NCBI RefSeq assembly: GCF_000786695.1
Contig: NZ_CP009962.1
Coordinates: forward strand, 1,674,001-1,738,000
DNA from: Collimonas arenae
GTDB taxonomy: Bacteria > Pseudomonadota > Gammaproteobacteria > Burkholderiales > Burkholderiaceae_D
Length of the DNA: 64,000 bases
Direction: 5' to 3'
Below are positions 1 through 8,980 of this stretch, one piece after another. Position 1 is the first letter of the stretch, and each line of letters starts with the position of its first letter. Under the pieces are notes generated by a model, which did not search any database, was not told where the DNA came from, and worked only from the letters and a program-made list of their open reading frames with translations. The position numbers were made by a program, and so were the translations under genes.

Positions 1-109
1 CAAACGAAGATCTTTTTATACGACAAGCGACGCAAATCTGCGTGTCCCGCGTGTCTCAAGCACGATTGCGCGGCCGATACTCCACCCTTTTGATTCACGG
101 AGGATTGTC

Positions 110-547
110 ATGAACCAGCGTTTCCCTTTGTTTCTTCGTTCCGCTTCCATCGCCCTGATCTGCTTGCCGGCATTGTCGGCGCAGGCGGCCGGCCCACTCG
201 CCATTCCCAATGGCGTCATCCAGTCCAACGCGGCCGCCGCCGGCACTAGCTTCAACAGCTTGTCCGCCGAAGACCGCAAGAAATTGCTGGCGGCGCCGGA
301 AACCGATTTTCCGTCAAACGCGACCGGCAACGGCATGAACCTGAAAGACGATCGCCATTGCATCGAGCTGCAGCAGCAAATCAAGCGCGCCCAGACTTCC
401 GCGCCGGCAGGGGTGCCGGATTCCTATCCGCAAGGAATCGCGCGCAACGATCCGAACCGGCCGTACCAGGCAAGCGGCGGCAATGTGTTGGTCTACGACG
501 AGCGCAGCAAGCTGGAAGCGCGCTATCACAGTGAGTGCAATAAATAA
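110..547 (+). CDS. Small secreted protein of unknown function (paralogue 1)
   Basis: 145-residue protein with a clear Sec signal peptide: short basic start, hydrophobic core to about residue 24, then a cut site near AQAAG. The start is supported by an ACGGAGGA ribosome site at 97-104. The mature part has the block FNSLSAEDRKKLL and two cysteines, one mid-protein (DRHC) and one four residues from the end. The next gene codes for a protein with the same layout, so this is one half of a tandem paralogous pair. I recognise no domain. Probably periplasmic or secreted; the two conserved cysteines could form a disulfide. Confidence 0.75.
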   Translation: MNQRFPLFLRSASIALICLPALSAQAAGPLAIPNGVIQSNAAAAGTSFNSLSAEDRKKLLAAPETDFPSNATGNGMNLKDDRHCIELQQQIKRAQTSAPAGVPDSYPQGIARNDPNRPYQASGGNVLVYDERSKLEARYHSECNK

Positions 548-557
548 GGTCCCCGCC

Positions 558-1079
558 ATGAACCTCCGTTCCGCTTCGTTCCTGTGTTTGCAGTTAATTG
601 CATTATTCGCTTTGGCCGGCATCTTCGGACGGGCCGCACTGGCTGCCGAAAAGCCCGCCGATATCGGCGGCCCAATTCATTTCAACCTTGCTGGCGGCAA
701 CATGGGTTTTAACAGTTTGTCCGCAGCGGAACGGAGCGAGTTGGTGGCGCTGCCGGCAGAACAATCGCAGCCGCAACGTGCGCGGCGCGACTGGAACAGG
801 GGCAAGGAGCGCAATTGCGAGGCCTTGGAGCAGCAATACAAAGGCGTGGTGTACCGCGAGCCGATCATCGTGCCCGATTTTTATCCGAATGCGGATCTGT
901 CGCGAACCTATCCCGGCGAGCCGTATCGCGATCCGAACGGGCCCAGGCCAGGCGTTCGCAATCCGGATAGTATTCAGCGCGACAGCTCATTGCTAGATTT
1001 TTTCCTCGGGTCGAATCACGCTCCACCAAGTGAACGCGAGCGGCTGCGGACGCGCTATTCCTCCGCATGCGCCAAATGA
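558..1079 (+). CDS. Small secreted protein of unknown function (paralogue 2)
   Basis: 173 residues from the ATG at 558, which begins a good signal peptide (cut near ALAAE); the frame is open further upstream, but that part overlaps gene 1 and gives no export signal. The mature part repeats features of the upstream protein: FNSLSAAERSELV, a mid-protein Cys in KERNC, and a terminal Cys before the last two residues. It is longer, with a Pro/Arg-rich middle segment. The two genes are 10 bases apart and are surely co-transcribed. No known family recognised. Confidence 0.72.
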   Translation: MNLRSASFLCLQLIALFALAGIFGRAALAAEKPADIGGPIHFNLAGGNMGFNSLSAAERSELVALPAEQSQPQRARRDWNRGKERNCEALEQQYKGVVYREPIIVPDFYPNADLSRTYPGEPYRDPNGPRPGVRNPDSIQRDSSLLDFFLGSNHAPPSERERLRTRYSSACAK

Positions 1080-1174
1080 GACCGCAAGCCAGACGCTGTT
1101 GTAAGATACGTGACCGCTACAGTTAGTCCCGGATTCGCTGGCAGCCTTCCATCACCGCCCTGTATTCAAAGACC

Positions 1175-2371
1175 ATGATCATCACTTCGCTGCTCGATAC
1201 CGATTTGTATAAATTCACGATGATGCAAGTGGTCTTGCATCATTTTCCGGCGGCTGAAGTGGAGTATCGCTACAAATGCCGCAACAAGGGCGTCGATTTG
1301 CGGCCCTATGTCGATGAAATCCGCGATGAAATCGCCGGTCTGTGCCGTCTGCGGTTCCAGGAACAGGAACTGGCCTATCTCAGCAGCATGCGTTTCATCA
1401 AGAACGATTTCATCGACTTCCTGAGTTTGTTCCACCTGCAGCAAAAATACATCAGCGTGCAGCCGTCCGCGGCGGATAACGGCGAGATCGATATCGTGGT
1501 CAAGGGACCATGGCTGCATACCATCCTGTTTGAAGTGCCGGTGCTGGCGATCGTCAACGAAGTGTATTTTCGTGCCACCCAGACTGCACCGGATCACGCC
1601 GAAGGAAGGCATCGCCTGCAAAGCAAGATGGCGTTGATCCGCGATGATCCGGCGATGGCCGGCTGCAAAGTGGCCGACTATGGCACGCGGCGGCGTTTTT
1701 CCCGCAGCTGGCACGAAGAAGTGGTGCAGACCTTGCAAAGTGATTTCACGCAGCATCTGGTCGGCACCTCCAACGTGTATTTCGCCATGAAGTACAACCT
1801 GACGCCGCTCGGCACCATGGCCCACGAATATTTGCAGGCTTGCCAGTCGCTCGGTCCGCGGCTGCGCGATTCGCAGATCTACGGTTTTGAAATGTGGGCC
1901 AAGGAGTACCGTGGCGATCTCGGGATAGCCTTGTCCGATGTCTACGGCATGGCAGCCTTCCTGCGCGATTTCGACCTGTATTTCTGCAAGCTGTTCGACG
2001 GCGCGCGTCACGATTCCGGCGATCCGTTCGAATGGGGCGAGCGCCTGATCAAGCATTACCAGGATAACCGTGTCGACCCTTCGACCAAGACGCTGGTGTT
2101 TTCCGATAGTCTCGATTTCGGCAAGGTCAACGCGCTCTACCTGCGCTTCAAGGACCGCGCGCGCGTCGCTTTCGGCGTTGGCACCAACCTGACCAACGAC
2201 CTCGGCTATACACCCTTGCAAATCGTCATGAAGATGGTACGGTGCAATGGCCAGCCGGTGGCGAAGCTGTCAGATACACCCTCCAAGAACATGTGCGATG
2301 ACCAGGCCTACCTGAATTACCTCAGGCAAGTGTTCGAGATTGCCGAGCCGGTGAAGGCAGCCGGCCAGTAG
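1175..2371 (+). CDS. pncB: Nicotinate phosphoribosyltransferase
   Basis: 398 residues, the usual size for PncB. It joins nicotinate to PRPP, with ATP use, to make nicotinate mononucleotide in the NAD salvage pathway in the cytoplasm. Family signatures seen: the N-terminal [13 protein letters not shown], a YGTRRRFS segment, the [13 protein letters not shown] block, FSDSLDF, and GVGTNLTND near residue 330 that lines the phosphate site. It stands alone ahead of the antiporter gene about 100 bases downstream. A 351-residue reading frame on the opposite strand is a shadow. Confidence 0.95.
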   Translation: MIITSLLDTDLYKFTMMQVVLHHFPAAEVEYRYKCRNKGVDLRPYVDEIRDEIAGLCRLRFQEQELAYLSSMRFIKNDFIDFLSLFHLQQKYISVQPSAADNGEIDIVVKGPWLHTILFEVPVLAIVNEVYFRATQTAPDHAEGRHRLQSKMALIRDDPAMAGCKVADYGTRRRFSRSWHEEVVQTLQSDFTQHLVGTSNVYFAMKYNLTPLGTMAHEYLQACQSLGPRLRDSQIYGFEMWAKEYRGDLGIALSDVYGMAAFLRDFDLYFCKLFDGARHDSGDPFEWGERLIKHYQDNRVDPSTKTLVFSDSLDFGKVNALYLRFKDRARVAFGVGTNLTNDLGYTPLQIVMKMVRCNGQPVAKLSDTPSKNMCDDQAYLNYLRQVFEIAEPVKAAGQ

Positions 2372-2468
2372 TGCGAGTAGTGTTTGTTTGTTTGTTATTT
2401 GTTTGGCATGCATTTCCGATTAAAATGACCCCTGTTTTTGTTTCATTTACATTATCCGGAAGACTACA

Positions 2469-3878
2469 TTGCATAAAAAAATACTCGCGATTCTGATCAC
2501 CTGCCTACCGATGATGGCGCAAGCCGCAGAACTCGACGGCGCCCAGCTGTCAGTCTGGTGGGGCGTGCCGTTTATCGGCCTGTTGCTGTCGATTGCGCTC
2601 GGTCCCTTGCTGGCTCCGGCTTTCTGGCACGATCATTTTGGCAAGATTTCAGTGGTCTGGTCGCTGGCTTTCCTGATTCCATGTGCGTTCGGATTTGGCA
2701 TGCCGACTGCGATTGCCGGCGTGGTGCATGCCTTCCTGGCGGAGTATTTCCCCTTCATCATTTTGCTGACAGCCTTGTTCGTGGTGGCTGGCGGCATCTG
2801 CCTGCGCGGCCATTTGCGCGGTACGCCTGCCATGAATACCGGCTTGCTGGCGCTGGGCACCGTGCTGGCCAGCCTGATGGGCACCACCGGCGCCGCGATG
2901 CTGCTGATCCGGCCGGTCATCAATGCCAATGAAAACCGCAAGCACACCGTGCACATCATCGTGTTTTTCATTTTCCTGGTAGCGAATGCCGGCGGCGCCC
3001 TGACGCCATTGGGCGATCCGCCGCTGTTCCTTGGATTTCTGAAGGGTGTCGATTTTTCCTGGACCTTTAAAAACATCTTCGGCCAGACCATGTTCATGTG
3101 GGGCGCGCTGCTGGTGATCTTCTATCTGCTGGATAATTATTATTTCCACACCAAAGGCGAGCAACTGCCGCCGAAGCCGGACCCTTCGCTGCCGGGCGTC
3201 AGCTTGCATTTCGAAGGCAAAGTCAATTTTGTCCTGCTGGCGGTAGTGGTGGCGCTGGTGCTGATGAGCGGCTTCTGGAAACCCGGGATCAGCTATGACA
3301 TTTACGGCACCGTGGTCGAGCTGCAGAATCTGTTGCGTGATGGCCTGCTAGTGCTGGTGATCCTGGCCTCGCTCTGGCTGACGCCGAAAGTTGCCCGTGA
3401 AGGCAATGATTTCAGCTGGGGGCCGATCCTTGAGGTGGCCAAGCTGTTCGCCGGCATATTCGTCACCATCGCACCGGTGATCGCCATGTTGCGCGCCGGC
3501 GAACATGGTGCGTTTGGGGCGATAGTGAGCGCGGTTACCCGCAGTGATGGGGAACCCCACAATGCCATGTATTTCTGGGCTACCGGCATATTGTCGTCGT
3601 TCCTCGACAATGCACCGACCTATCTGGTGTTCTTCAATACCGCCTCTGGCGATGCGACCGAGCTGATGACGCGGCTGGCGTCTACCCTGGCGGCGATTTC
3701 CTGCGGCGCTGTATTCATGGGCGCTAATAGCTACATCGGCAATGCGCCCAACCTGATGGTCAAGGCAATCGCTGAAGAGCGCGGCATCCAGATGCCGTCC
3801 TTCTTCGGTTACATGGCTTGGGCCTGCGTGGTGTTGTTGCCGCTGTTTGTGGTGATGGCCTTCATTTTTTTCCGGTGA
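2469..3878 (+). CDS. NhaD-type Na+/H+ antiporter (citrate-transporter superfamily)
   Basis: 469 residues, very hydrophobic, about a dozen membrane helices, with a signal-like N-terminal helix cut near AQAAE. Start is TTG at 2469 with GGAAGA eight bases before it; no ATG fits. Motifs typical of the NhaD branch of the ion transporter superfamily: TTGAAMLLIRP, an NAGGALTPLGDPPLFLG segment (about residues 175-192) and FLDNAPTYLVFFN (about 378-390). It should exchange external protons for internal Na+ or Li+ at the inner membrane. The family call is firm, the exact substrate less so. It is followed 10 bases later by a hydroxyacid dehydrogenase gene. Confidence 0.85.
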   Translation: MHKKILAILITCLPMMAQAAELDGAQLSVWWGVPFIGLLLSIALGPLLAPAFWHDHFGKISVVWSLAFLIPCAFGFGMPTAIAGVVHAFLAEYFPFIILLTALFVVAGGICLRGHLRGTPAMNTGLLALGTVLASLMGTTGAAMLLIRPVINANENRKHTVHIIVFFIFLVANAGGALTPLGDPPLFLGFLKGVDFSWTFKNIFGQTMFMWGALLVIFYLLDNYYFHTKGEQLPPKPDPSLPGVSLHFEGKVNFVLLAVVVALVLMSGFWKPGISYDIYGTVVELQNLLRDGLLVLVILASLWLTPKVAREGNDFSWGPILEVAKLFAGIFVTIAPVIAMLRAGEHGAFGAIVSAVTRSDGEPHNAMYFWATGILSSFLDNAPTYLVFFNTASGDATELMTRLASTLAAISCGAVFMGANSYIGNAPNLMVKAIAEERGIQMPSFFGYMAWACVVLLPLFVVMAFIFFR

Positions 3879-3888
3879 TGACAGAGCG

Positions 3889-4899
3889 ATGAAACCAAAG
3901 ATATTGATGGCGAGGGCAGTGTTTCCCGAAGTGATTGCAAGAATGCAGCAGTACTTCGAGGTCGAGAGCAACCAGGAAGACCGCATTTTCAGCGCGGCCG
4001 AGCTGGCTGAAAAACTGCACGATAAGGATGGCGTGATTGCGACGGCCAGCGAACGCATTTCAGCCGAACTGCTACAAGCCAGTCCTCGCCTGAAAGCGGT
4101 TTGCAACCAGGCTGTTGGTTATAACAATATCGATATTGCGGCAGCTACCAAGGCTGGCGTGATGGTCACCAATACGCCGGATGTGCTGAACGAAACCACG
4201 GCCGATTTCGGCTGGGCCTTGTTGATGGCGACTGCGCGGCGGGTGACGGAAGCCGAACACTGGCTGCGTGCCGGGCATTGGAAGCAATGGCGCTACGATA
4301 GTTTTCTCGGAGCAGATGTGCATGGCGCCACGCTAGGCATCATTGGCATGGGCCGCATCGGCCAGGCGATTGCGCGGCGCTCGATGGGGTTCGACATGCA
4401 GGTGCTGTATCACAACCGCTCGCGCCTGGCGCCCGAGCTGGAAGCGCGCGCTAACCAGGCGCGTTATGTCAGCAAGGAGGAATTGCTGGGCGCCGCCGAC
4501 CATGTGATCCTGGTGCTCCCTTATTCGAAGGAATCGCACCACACCATCGGCAGCGCCGAGCTGGGTCTGATGAAGCCGAGCGCTACCCTGGTGAATCTGG
4601 CGCGCGGCGGCATTGTCGACGACCTGGCGCTGATCGCCGCCTTGCGCGACAAGAAAATTGCGGCTGCCGGACTTGACGTGTTCGAGAACGAACCGGCATT
4701 GCATCCTGATTTCCTGGGTTTGTCGAATGTGGTGCTGACGCCGCATATCGCCAGCGCCTCGGAGCCGACGCGGCGGGCGATGGCGGACTGCGCGGCGGAT
4801 AATCTGCTGGCGGCCTTGTTGCCCGGGAAGGACAGGATGTTCCCGCCTAACCTGCTGAATCCTGAAGTGCTGGGAAAGATAACGCTGGCCGGTCGATAA
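3889..4899 (+). CDS. D-2-hydroxyacid dehydrogenase (glyoxylate/hydroxypyruvate reductase type)
   Basis: 336 residues. The NAD(P)-binding core carries GMGRIGQAIARR (Rossmann loop, about residues 151-162); the family signature LARGGIVDD supplies the catalytic Arg, and the catalytic His lies in LTPHIASAS near residue 286. These are the marks of the GhrB/TkrA group, which reduces glyoxylate, hydroxypyruvate or 2-ketogluconate. Substrate cannot be told from sequence. It starts 10 bases after the antiporter stop and is followed at once by a strong terminator. Confidence 0.88.
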   Translation: MKPKILMARAVFPEVIARMQQYFEVESNQEDRIFSAAELAEKLHDKDGVIATASERISAELLQASPRLKAVCNQAVGYNNIDIAAATKAGVMVTNTPDVLNETTADFGWALLMATARRVTEAEHWLRAGHWKQWRYDSFLGADVHGATLGIIGMGRIGQAIARRSMGFDMQVLYHNRSRLAPELEARANQARYVSKEELLGAADHVILVLPYSKESHHTIGSAELGLMKPSATLVNLARGGIVDDLALIAALRDKKIAAAGLDVFENEPALHPDFLGLSNVVLTPHIASASEPTRRAMADCAADNLLAALLPGKDRMFPPNLLNPEVLGKITLAGR

Positions 4900-4910
4900 A
4901 ATCTTCCAAA

Positions 4911-4954
4911 ACAAAAAAGGCGCGAAATAGATTTCTATTTCGCGCCTTTTTTGT
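4911..4954. terminator. Bidirectional intrinsic terminator
   Basis: A perfect 20-bp stem with a 4-base loop. The arms hold GGCGCGAAATAG and its complement, flanked by an A-run on the left and a T-run on the right, so it can stop transcription from both sides. It lies between the convergent hydroxyacid dehydrogenase (+) and acyl-CoA-binding protein (-) genes. Confidence 0.92.
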
Positions 4955-4969
4955 TTGTACGAGCAGGAC

Positions 4970-5224
4970 TTAGTCTTTCAATCCTTCGACCAGATCGATG
5001 TATTGCTGCTGCGCTGCATCCTGGGAAGTGCCTTTCAGCTCGTTCCAGGCATCCCATTTGGCGCGGCCGACAAAGTCGGTCATACCAGGGCGATCGCCTT
5101 CGACGTCGCCGCTGCTGCCTTGCTTGAACAGCGCGTACAGCTTCAGCATGGTCATGTTGTCAGGGCGCTCGCTGAGTGTCTTTGAGTCGGCCTGCGCTTG
5201 TGCAAATTGAGCTTGAAGGGTCAT
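4970..5224 (-). CDS. Acyl-CoA-binding protein (ACBP)
   Basis: 84 residues, the family's full length. Shows the ACBP core: KLYALFKQGSSGD, the basic/aromatic block that holds the CoA phosphate, then RAKWDAWNELKGTS and a C-terminal YIDLVEGL helix. It binds medium and long acyl-CoA esters in the cytoplasm and buffers or carries them. Such proteins are regular in beta-proteobacteria that store polyhydroxyalkanoate, in keeping with the phasin gene at 13.5 kb. Followed by the shared terminator at 4911-4954. Confidence 0.93.
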   Translation of the reverse strand: MTLQAQFAQAQADSKTLSERPDNMTMLKLYALFKQGSSGDVEGDRPGMTDFVGRAKWDAWNELKGTSQDAAQQQYIDLVEGLKD

Positions 5225-5258
5225 GAGAGTCTCGTAGGAATGAAGTGAGAAAATCGGA

Positions 5259-5483
5259 TCAGTCGGGCGTGACGGCGCCGACCACGGCAGAACCTGCTTT
5301 CACGGTGCCTTCCACCACGGTGGAGGCTACCCCGACTGCGGCGCTGCCGACGCTGACGCCGGCGCCCACTACGCTGCCGGCGACGCTTACCACGGTGCAG
5401 CCGCCCAGCAGGGGTACGGCCAGCAGCAATGCTGCTGGCCAGCGCGCTATTGGCGACAGGTCAGATAGATTGAAATGGTTCAT
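5259..5483 (-). CDS. Small predicted lipoprotein
   Basis: 74 residues. An N-terminal hydrophobic stretch ends in the lipobox LLGGC (Cys about residue 29), so the mature protein is about 46 residues anchored by a lipid. The rest is a Gly/Ala/Val/Ser-rich low-complexity run (VVGAGVSVGSAAVGVAS and similar), like many small envelope lipoproteins of Burkholderiales. It lies between FKBP (30 bases upstream on the same strand) and ACBP and may share their transcript. No precise function can be given. Confidence 0.7.
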   Translation of the reverse strand: MNHFNLSDLSPIARWPAALLLAVPLLGGCTVVSVAGSVVGAGVSVGSAAVGVASTVVEGTVKAGSAVVGAVTPD

Positions 5484-5513
5484 TGGTCGGCGGCGTCAGG
5501 TTCTGCACAGGCG

Positions 5514-5870
5514 TTATACGCCGAGTAGTTCAACTTCGAAAATCAAGGTTGCGTTCGGTGGAATCACGCCACCGGCGCCGCGCGGGCCATAACCCAACGA
5601 TGCAGGAATAACCAGCTTGCGTACGCCGCCGATTTTCATGCCTTGTACGCCTTCGTCCCAACCCTTGATGACATGGCCGGCGCCCAGTGGAAACTCGAAC
5701 GGGTCGCCGCGGTCCTTGCTGGAGTCGAACTTCTTGCCGGCGCTGCCGTCTGAATTTTGCAACCAGCCGGTGTAATGCACGGTCACGTGATTACCGGCTT
5801 TTGCTTCGGCGCCGTCGCCAACGGTGATTTCCTCGTACTGCAGACCGGAAACGGTAGTGATGGTCGACAT
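5514..5870 (-). CDS. FKBP-type peptidyl-prolyl cis-trans isomerase
   Basis: 118 residues with a single FKBP domain and no signal peptide, so cytoplasmic. The family blocks are complete: VTVHYTGWL, the GAGHVIKGWDEGVQGMKIG loop, then LVIPASLGYG and IPPNATLIFEVELL. It catalyses cis-trans isomerisation of Xaa-Pro bonds and helps folding. First gene of a short minus-strand run with the small lipoprotein and ACBP. Confidence 0.95.
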   Translation of the reverse strand: MSTITTVSGLQYEEITVGDGAEAKAGNHVTVHYTGWLQNSDGSAGKKFDSSKDRGDPFEFPLGAGHVIKGWDEGVQGMKIGGVRKLVIPASLGYGPRGAGGVIPPNATLIFEVELLGV

Positions 5871-6126
5871 GGGTATCCTTTTTAAATTTGGTAAAGTTGT
5901 AAAATGTTAAATATTTGAGCATTATTCAAATCGCAAAAATATTAACCGGGTGCATTCAAGCATCCATGCTGCGTCGGGTAGTGCAGTGTAATCGAAAATC
6001 CGGCAGCCAAGCGGTGTTCGCCGCCAAACTAGTAGGGAGCCTCGCTATGTCAGGCAAGGTCATTTAAATCTATAGGTATGATTCATGCGCGGTAAAATAG
6101 TCCTTTTCGCTTTTCAGAGTGGTTTT

Positions 6127-7137
6127 ATGTCTGTTTTTGTTCGTCGTTCTGTTGTGAGCGCTGTAGCTGCTTGTGGTTTGTTGACTGCATTTCCCAGTTT
6201 CGCTGCACCATCTTCACCCATCGCGGCACCTGCCGCCAATACCGTCGTCGTACTGAATTCGCGCGACGCCACAGTTACATTGCTGGACCAGGCAACTTAC
6301 CAGGAAATCGGTACTTACCCGGTGGGGAAAGAGCCGCATCACCTGATGCCGACGCCGGACAACAAATCGCTGATCGTGGCTGCCGCGACCGGCAATTCGC
6401 TATTGTTCCTGGACCCGAAAAGCGGCCAGATCCAGAGCCAGGTGAAAGACATCGTCGATCCTTACCAGATTGGTTTTTCGCCCAACCAGAAGTGGTTTAT
6501 CTCCAATGGGCTGCGGCTGGATCGTATTGATATCTATGGTTACGACGGCAAGAACCTGAAGCTGGCGAAACGCCTGCCATTACCGTCGATGCCAAGCCAC
6601 ATGGCGTTTACCGCCGACAGTTCGCTGGCGTTCATCAGCCTGCAGGGCAGTGATGAGCTGGCCGCCGTCGACCTGACGACACAAAAAGTCAAATGGATCA
6701 TGCCGGTCGGCAAGCAGCCGGCAGGTGTCTACATGACGCCGGACAACAAATATTTGCTGGTCGGCGTCATGGGTAGCGACTATGTTGCAGTGATCGACTG
6801 GCGTACGCAGAAAATTGTCAAGAAAATCAAGACCGGCGATGGTGCGCACAACTTCCGTCCGCAAGGCGACAATCGCCATATATTCGTTTCCAACCGGGTC
6901 GCCGGCACCATTAACATACTCGATCTGAACAGCCTGGAAAGCGTCGGCAGCATCAGCGTTCCGGGCGGTCCGGACTGCATGGAAATCACTGCCGACGGCA
7001 AGACCATGTGGGTCACCCAGCGCTGGCTCAAGAAGGTATCGGTGGTGGATCTGGCGACCCGGAAGGTGATCAAGTCGATCCCGGTAGGCCGCTCGCCGCA
7101 CGGCATCTATTTCAATAACCGGGCTTCGGAACTGTGA
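6127..7137 (+). CDS. YncE-like beta-propeller protein, exported
   Basis: 336 residues. I take the ATG at 6127 because it opens a good signal peptide (cut near SFAAP); an ATG at 6085 in the same frame would add 14 residues before it. The mature protein is a chain of about 40-residue repeats with motifs such as VVLNSRDATVTLLD, PAGVYMTPDNKYLLVG and VGRSPHGIYF, the YVTN-type seven-blade propeller. Likely periplasmic; the ligand is unknown. It overlaps the next gene by a base and heads a five-gene run. Confidence 0.85.
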   Translation: MSVFVRRSVVSAVAACGLLTAFPSFAAPSSPIAAPAANTVVVLNSRDATVTLLDQATYQEIGTYPVGKEPHHLMPTPDNKSLIVAAATGNSLLFLDPKSGQIQSQVKDIVDPYQIGFSPNQKWFISNGLRLDRIDIYGYDGKNLKLAKRLPLPSMPSHMAFTADSSLAFISLQGSDELAAVDLTTQKVKWIMPVGKQPAGVYMTPDNKYLLVGVMGSDYVAVIDWRTQKIVKKIKTGDGAHNFRPQGDNRHIFVSNRVAGTINILDLNSLESVGSISVPGGPDCMEITADGKTMWVTQRWLKKVSVVDLATRKVIKSIPVGRSPHGIYFNNRASEL

Positions 7138-7997
7138 TGCGTATTTTCCCTTCCGGCAAGCTGGGCTTGGCAGCTGCGTTAGCGCTGGCCGCGCTGATGC
7201 CGGCGAGCTTGTCGCTGGCGCAGCCGGCGGCAACTGCGGCACAGTCTTGCAGCGCCGGCACGGTTTACCTGAGTTTCGATACCGGCAGCCAGTCGCAAGC
7301 CGAGTACATCGCTCAGACCTTGCGCAAGCATCATATCAAGGCCACTTTTTTCATGGCCAATGAAAAAACCGTGAATGGTGACTACACGCTGGATCCGAGC
7401 TGGGCGCCATTCTGGAAATCATTGGTGGCGGATGGCCATGCCTTCGGCAGCCACACCTTCGATCACGTATACGCTAAACGCGATTTGGCCAACGGCAAGA
7501 TTGAAGTCAAGCCGCAGTTCGGCGCCAATGCCGGCAAACTGCTGGCCTGGACTCCGCAGCAATATTGCGACGAGCTGAACCGTGTCGACCAGCGCTTCCA
7601 GACGCTGACCGGCAAGCATATCGATCATTTCTGGCGCACTCCCGGCGGCCACCTGACGCCGCATACGCTGGCGGCAGGGGAGGCCTGCGGCTACAAACAT
7701 GTGGCCTGGGCCGAGGCTGGTTTTTCCGGCGATGAATTGCCTAGTGATAAATGGCCGAACCAGGTGCTACTGGAGCGCAGCCTGAAAAATCTCAAAGATG
7801 GTGATATTGTCATGGCGCATCTGGGTATCTGGTCACGCAAGGATCCGTGGGCGCCGGCAGTGCTGGATCCGTTGATCTCTGGCCTGGAGAAGAAGGGATT
7901 TTGCTTCGCCACTCTGCGTGACCATCCTGCATACCAGGGCAAGCTGACCGGGCCGGTCATCCTGAACAAGACAGCAAAGGCGAATAAGGGCTCATGA
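7137..7997 (+). CDS. Polysaccharide deacetylase family protein, exported
   Basis: 286 residues from the ATG at 7137, which overlaps the previous stop; a GTG one codon earlier is equally possible. Signal peptide to about residue 28. The NodB fold is shown by VYLSFDTGS (motif 1), the zinc pair HTFDH (motif 2), and WRTPGGH (motif 3). Such enzymes remove acetyl groups from cell-wall or exopolysaccharide sugars. Motif 1 reads SFDTG where the family has TFDDG, so one metal-binding Asp is Thr. The zinc site may be altered. Overlaps the next gene by 4 bases. Confidence 0.85.
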   Translation: MRIFPSGKLGLAAALALAALMPASLSLAQPAATAAQSCSAGTVYLSFDTGSQSQAEYIAQTLRKHHIKATFFMANEKTVNGDYTLDPSWAPFWKSLVADGHAFGSHTFDHVYAKRDLANGKIEVKPQFGANAGKLLAWTPQQYCDELNRVDQRFQTLTGKHIDHFWRTPGGHLTPHTLAAGEACGYKHVAWAEAGFSGDELPSDKWPNQVLLERSLKNLKDGDIVMAHLGIWSRKDPWAPAVLDPLISGLEKKGFCFATLRDHPAYQGKLTGPVILNKTAKANKGS

Positions 7998-8980
7998 CAG
8001 ATACCTTGATCAACTGGTTTGCGACTGTCCAGGCCTGGCTGTTTCAGGTCGTGGTACAGCCGTTCATGTTCCATGCAGGCTTCAGCGAATACCTGGAAGA
8101 TGCGTTCGACGGCACCGAATGGTTCCTGATCGGCGTTTGCGAACTGGTCCTGCTGTTCCTCATCCTGCGCCCGCTGGAAGCTATGATTCCGGTGCATGCG
8201 TTCAATGACAAGCGGGCGCGCTGGATTGATTTCATCTATACCGTGCTGTATCGCCTGGGCGCATTCTCGGTACTGGTGTTTTTCCTGATCGATCCTCTGA
8301 TGGCCAAGATTACCGAGCTGTTGCATCTGGAAGGGATTAACCCGTTCAATCTGGAAAACCTGCTGCCCGGAATTACCGACAAACCGCTGGTTACGTTCCT
8401 GGTTTATCTGCTGGTGCTGGATTTCTGTGAGTATTGGTATCACCGCGCGCAACACAGTTTCGGCTGGCTATGGGGCTTGCACAGCTTGCATCACAGCCAG
8501 CAAAACATGAACATGTGGAGTGACGACCGCAACCACTTGCTGGACGGCGTCATCCATGACGTGGTCATGGCGCTGGTGGCGCTGGTCATCGGCGTCGAAC
8601 CTGCGCAATATGTGCTGCTGGTGTCGATCACACGTATGTTGCAAAGTCTCCAGCACGCCAATGTGCGGATTCATTTCGGCCGGCTGGGCGATGCGCTGGT
8701 CGTTTCGCCGCGCTTTCACCGCTGGCACCACGCTATCGGCATCGGTCATGAAAGCAACGGCAAGGGCACGCTGGGCGGCCACAATTTCGGCGTCCTGTTC
8801 TCGTTCTGGGACATCCTGTTTCGTAGCGCTCATTTCGGCAAGACCTTCGAACATACCGGTATCCGCGACCAGTTGCCGACCGCAACCAGACCGGCGCGCG
8901 ATTATGGCAGCGGTTTTTGGGCACAGCAGTGGCTGGGTCTGAAGCGCATGGTCGAGTTTTCCAGAAGGAGTAGCCGCTAA
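7994..8980 (+). CDS. Sterol desaturase / fatty acid hydroxylase family membrane protein
   Basis: 328 residues, several membrane helices, then the di-iron histidine boxes typical of the family: HRAQHS, HSLHHSQQ and HRWHHAIG (about residues 155-250). These bind two irons and use O2 to hydroxylate or desaturate a lipid. The N-terminal 70 residues are amphipathic. The start overlaps the deacetylase stop (ATGA) and its own stop overlaps the next start, so translation is likely coupled. Substrate unknown. Confidence 0.88.
   Translation: MTDTLINWFATVQAWLFQVVVQPFMFHAGFSEYLEDAFDGTEWFLIGVCELVLLFLILRPLEAMIPVHAFNDKRARWIDFIYTVLYRLGAFSVLVFFLIDPLMAKITELLHLEGINPFNLENLLPGITDKPLVTFLVYLLVLDFCEYWYHRAQHSFGWLWGLHSLHHSQQNMNMWSDDRNHLLDGVIHDVVMALVALVIGVEPAQYVLLVSITRMLQSLQHANVRIHFGRLGDALVVSPRFHRWHHAIGIGHESNGKGTLGGHNFGVLFSFWDILFRSAHFGKTFEHTGIRDQLPTATRPARDYGSGFWAQQWLGLKRMVEFSRRSSR

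Noticed and set aside
1166..2221. 351-residue open frame on the minus strand
   Set aside because: It lies fully opposite pncB, which is a certain gene; the protein looks like a codon-shadow with no family.
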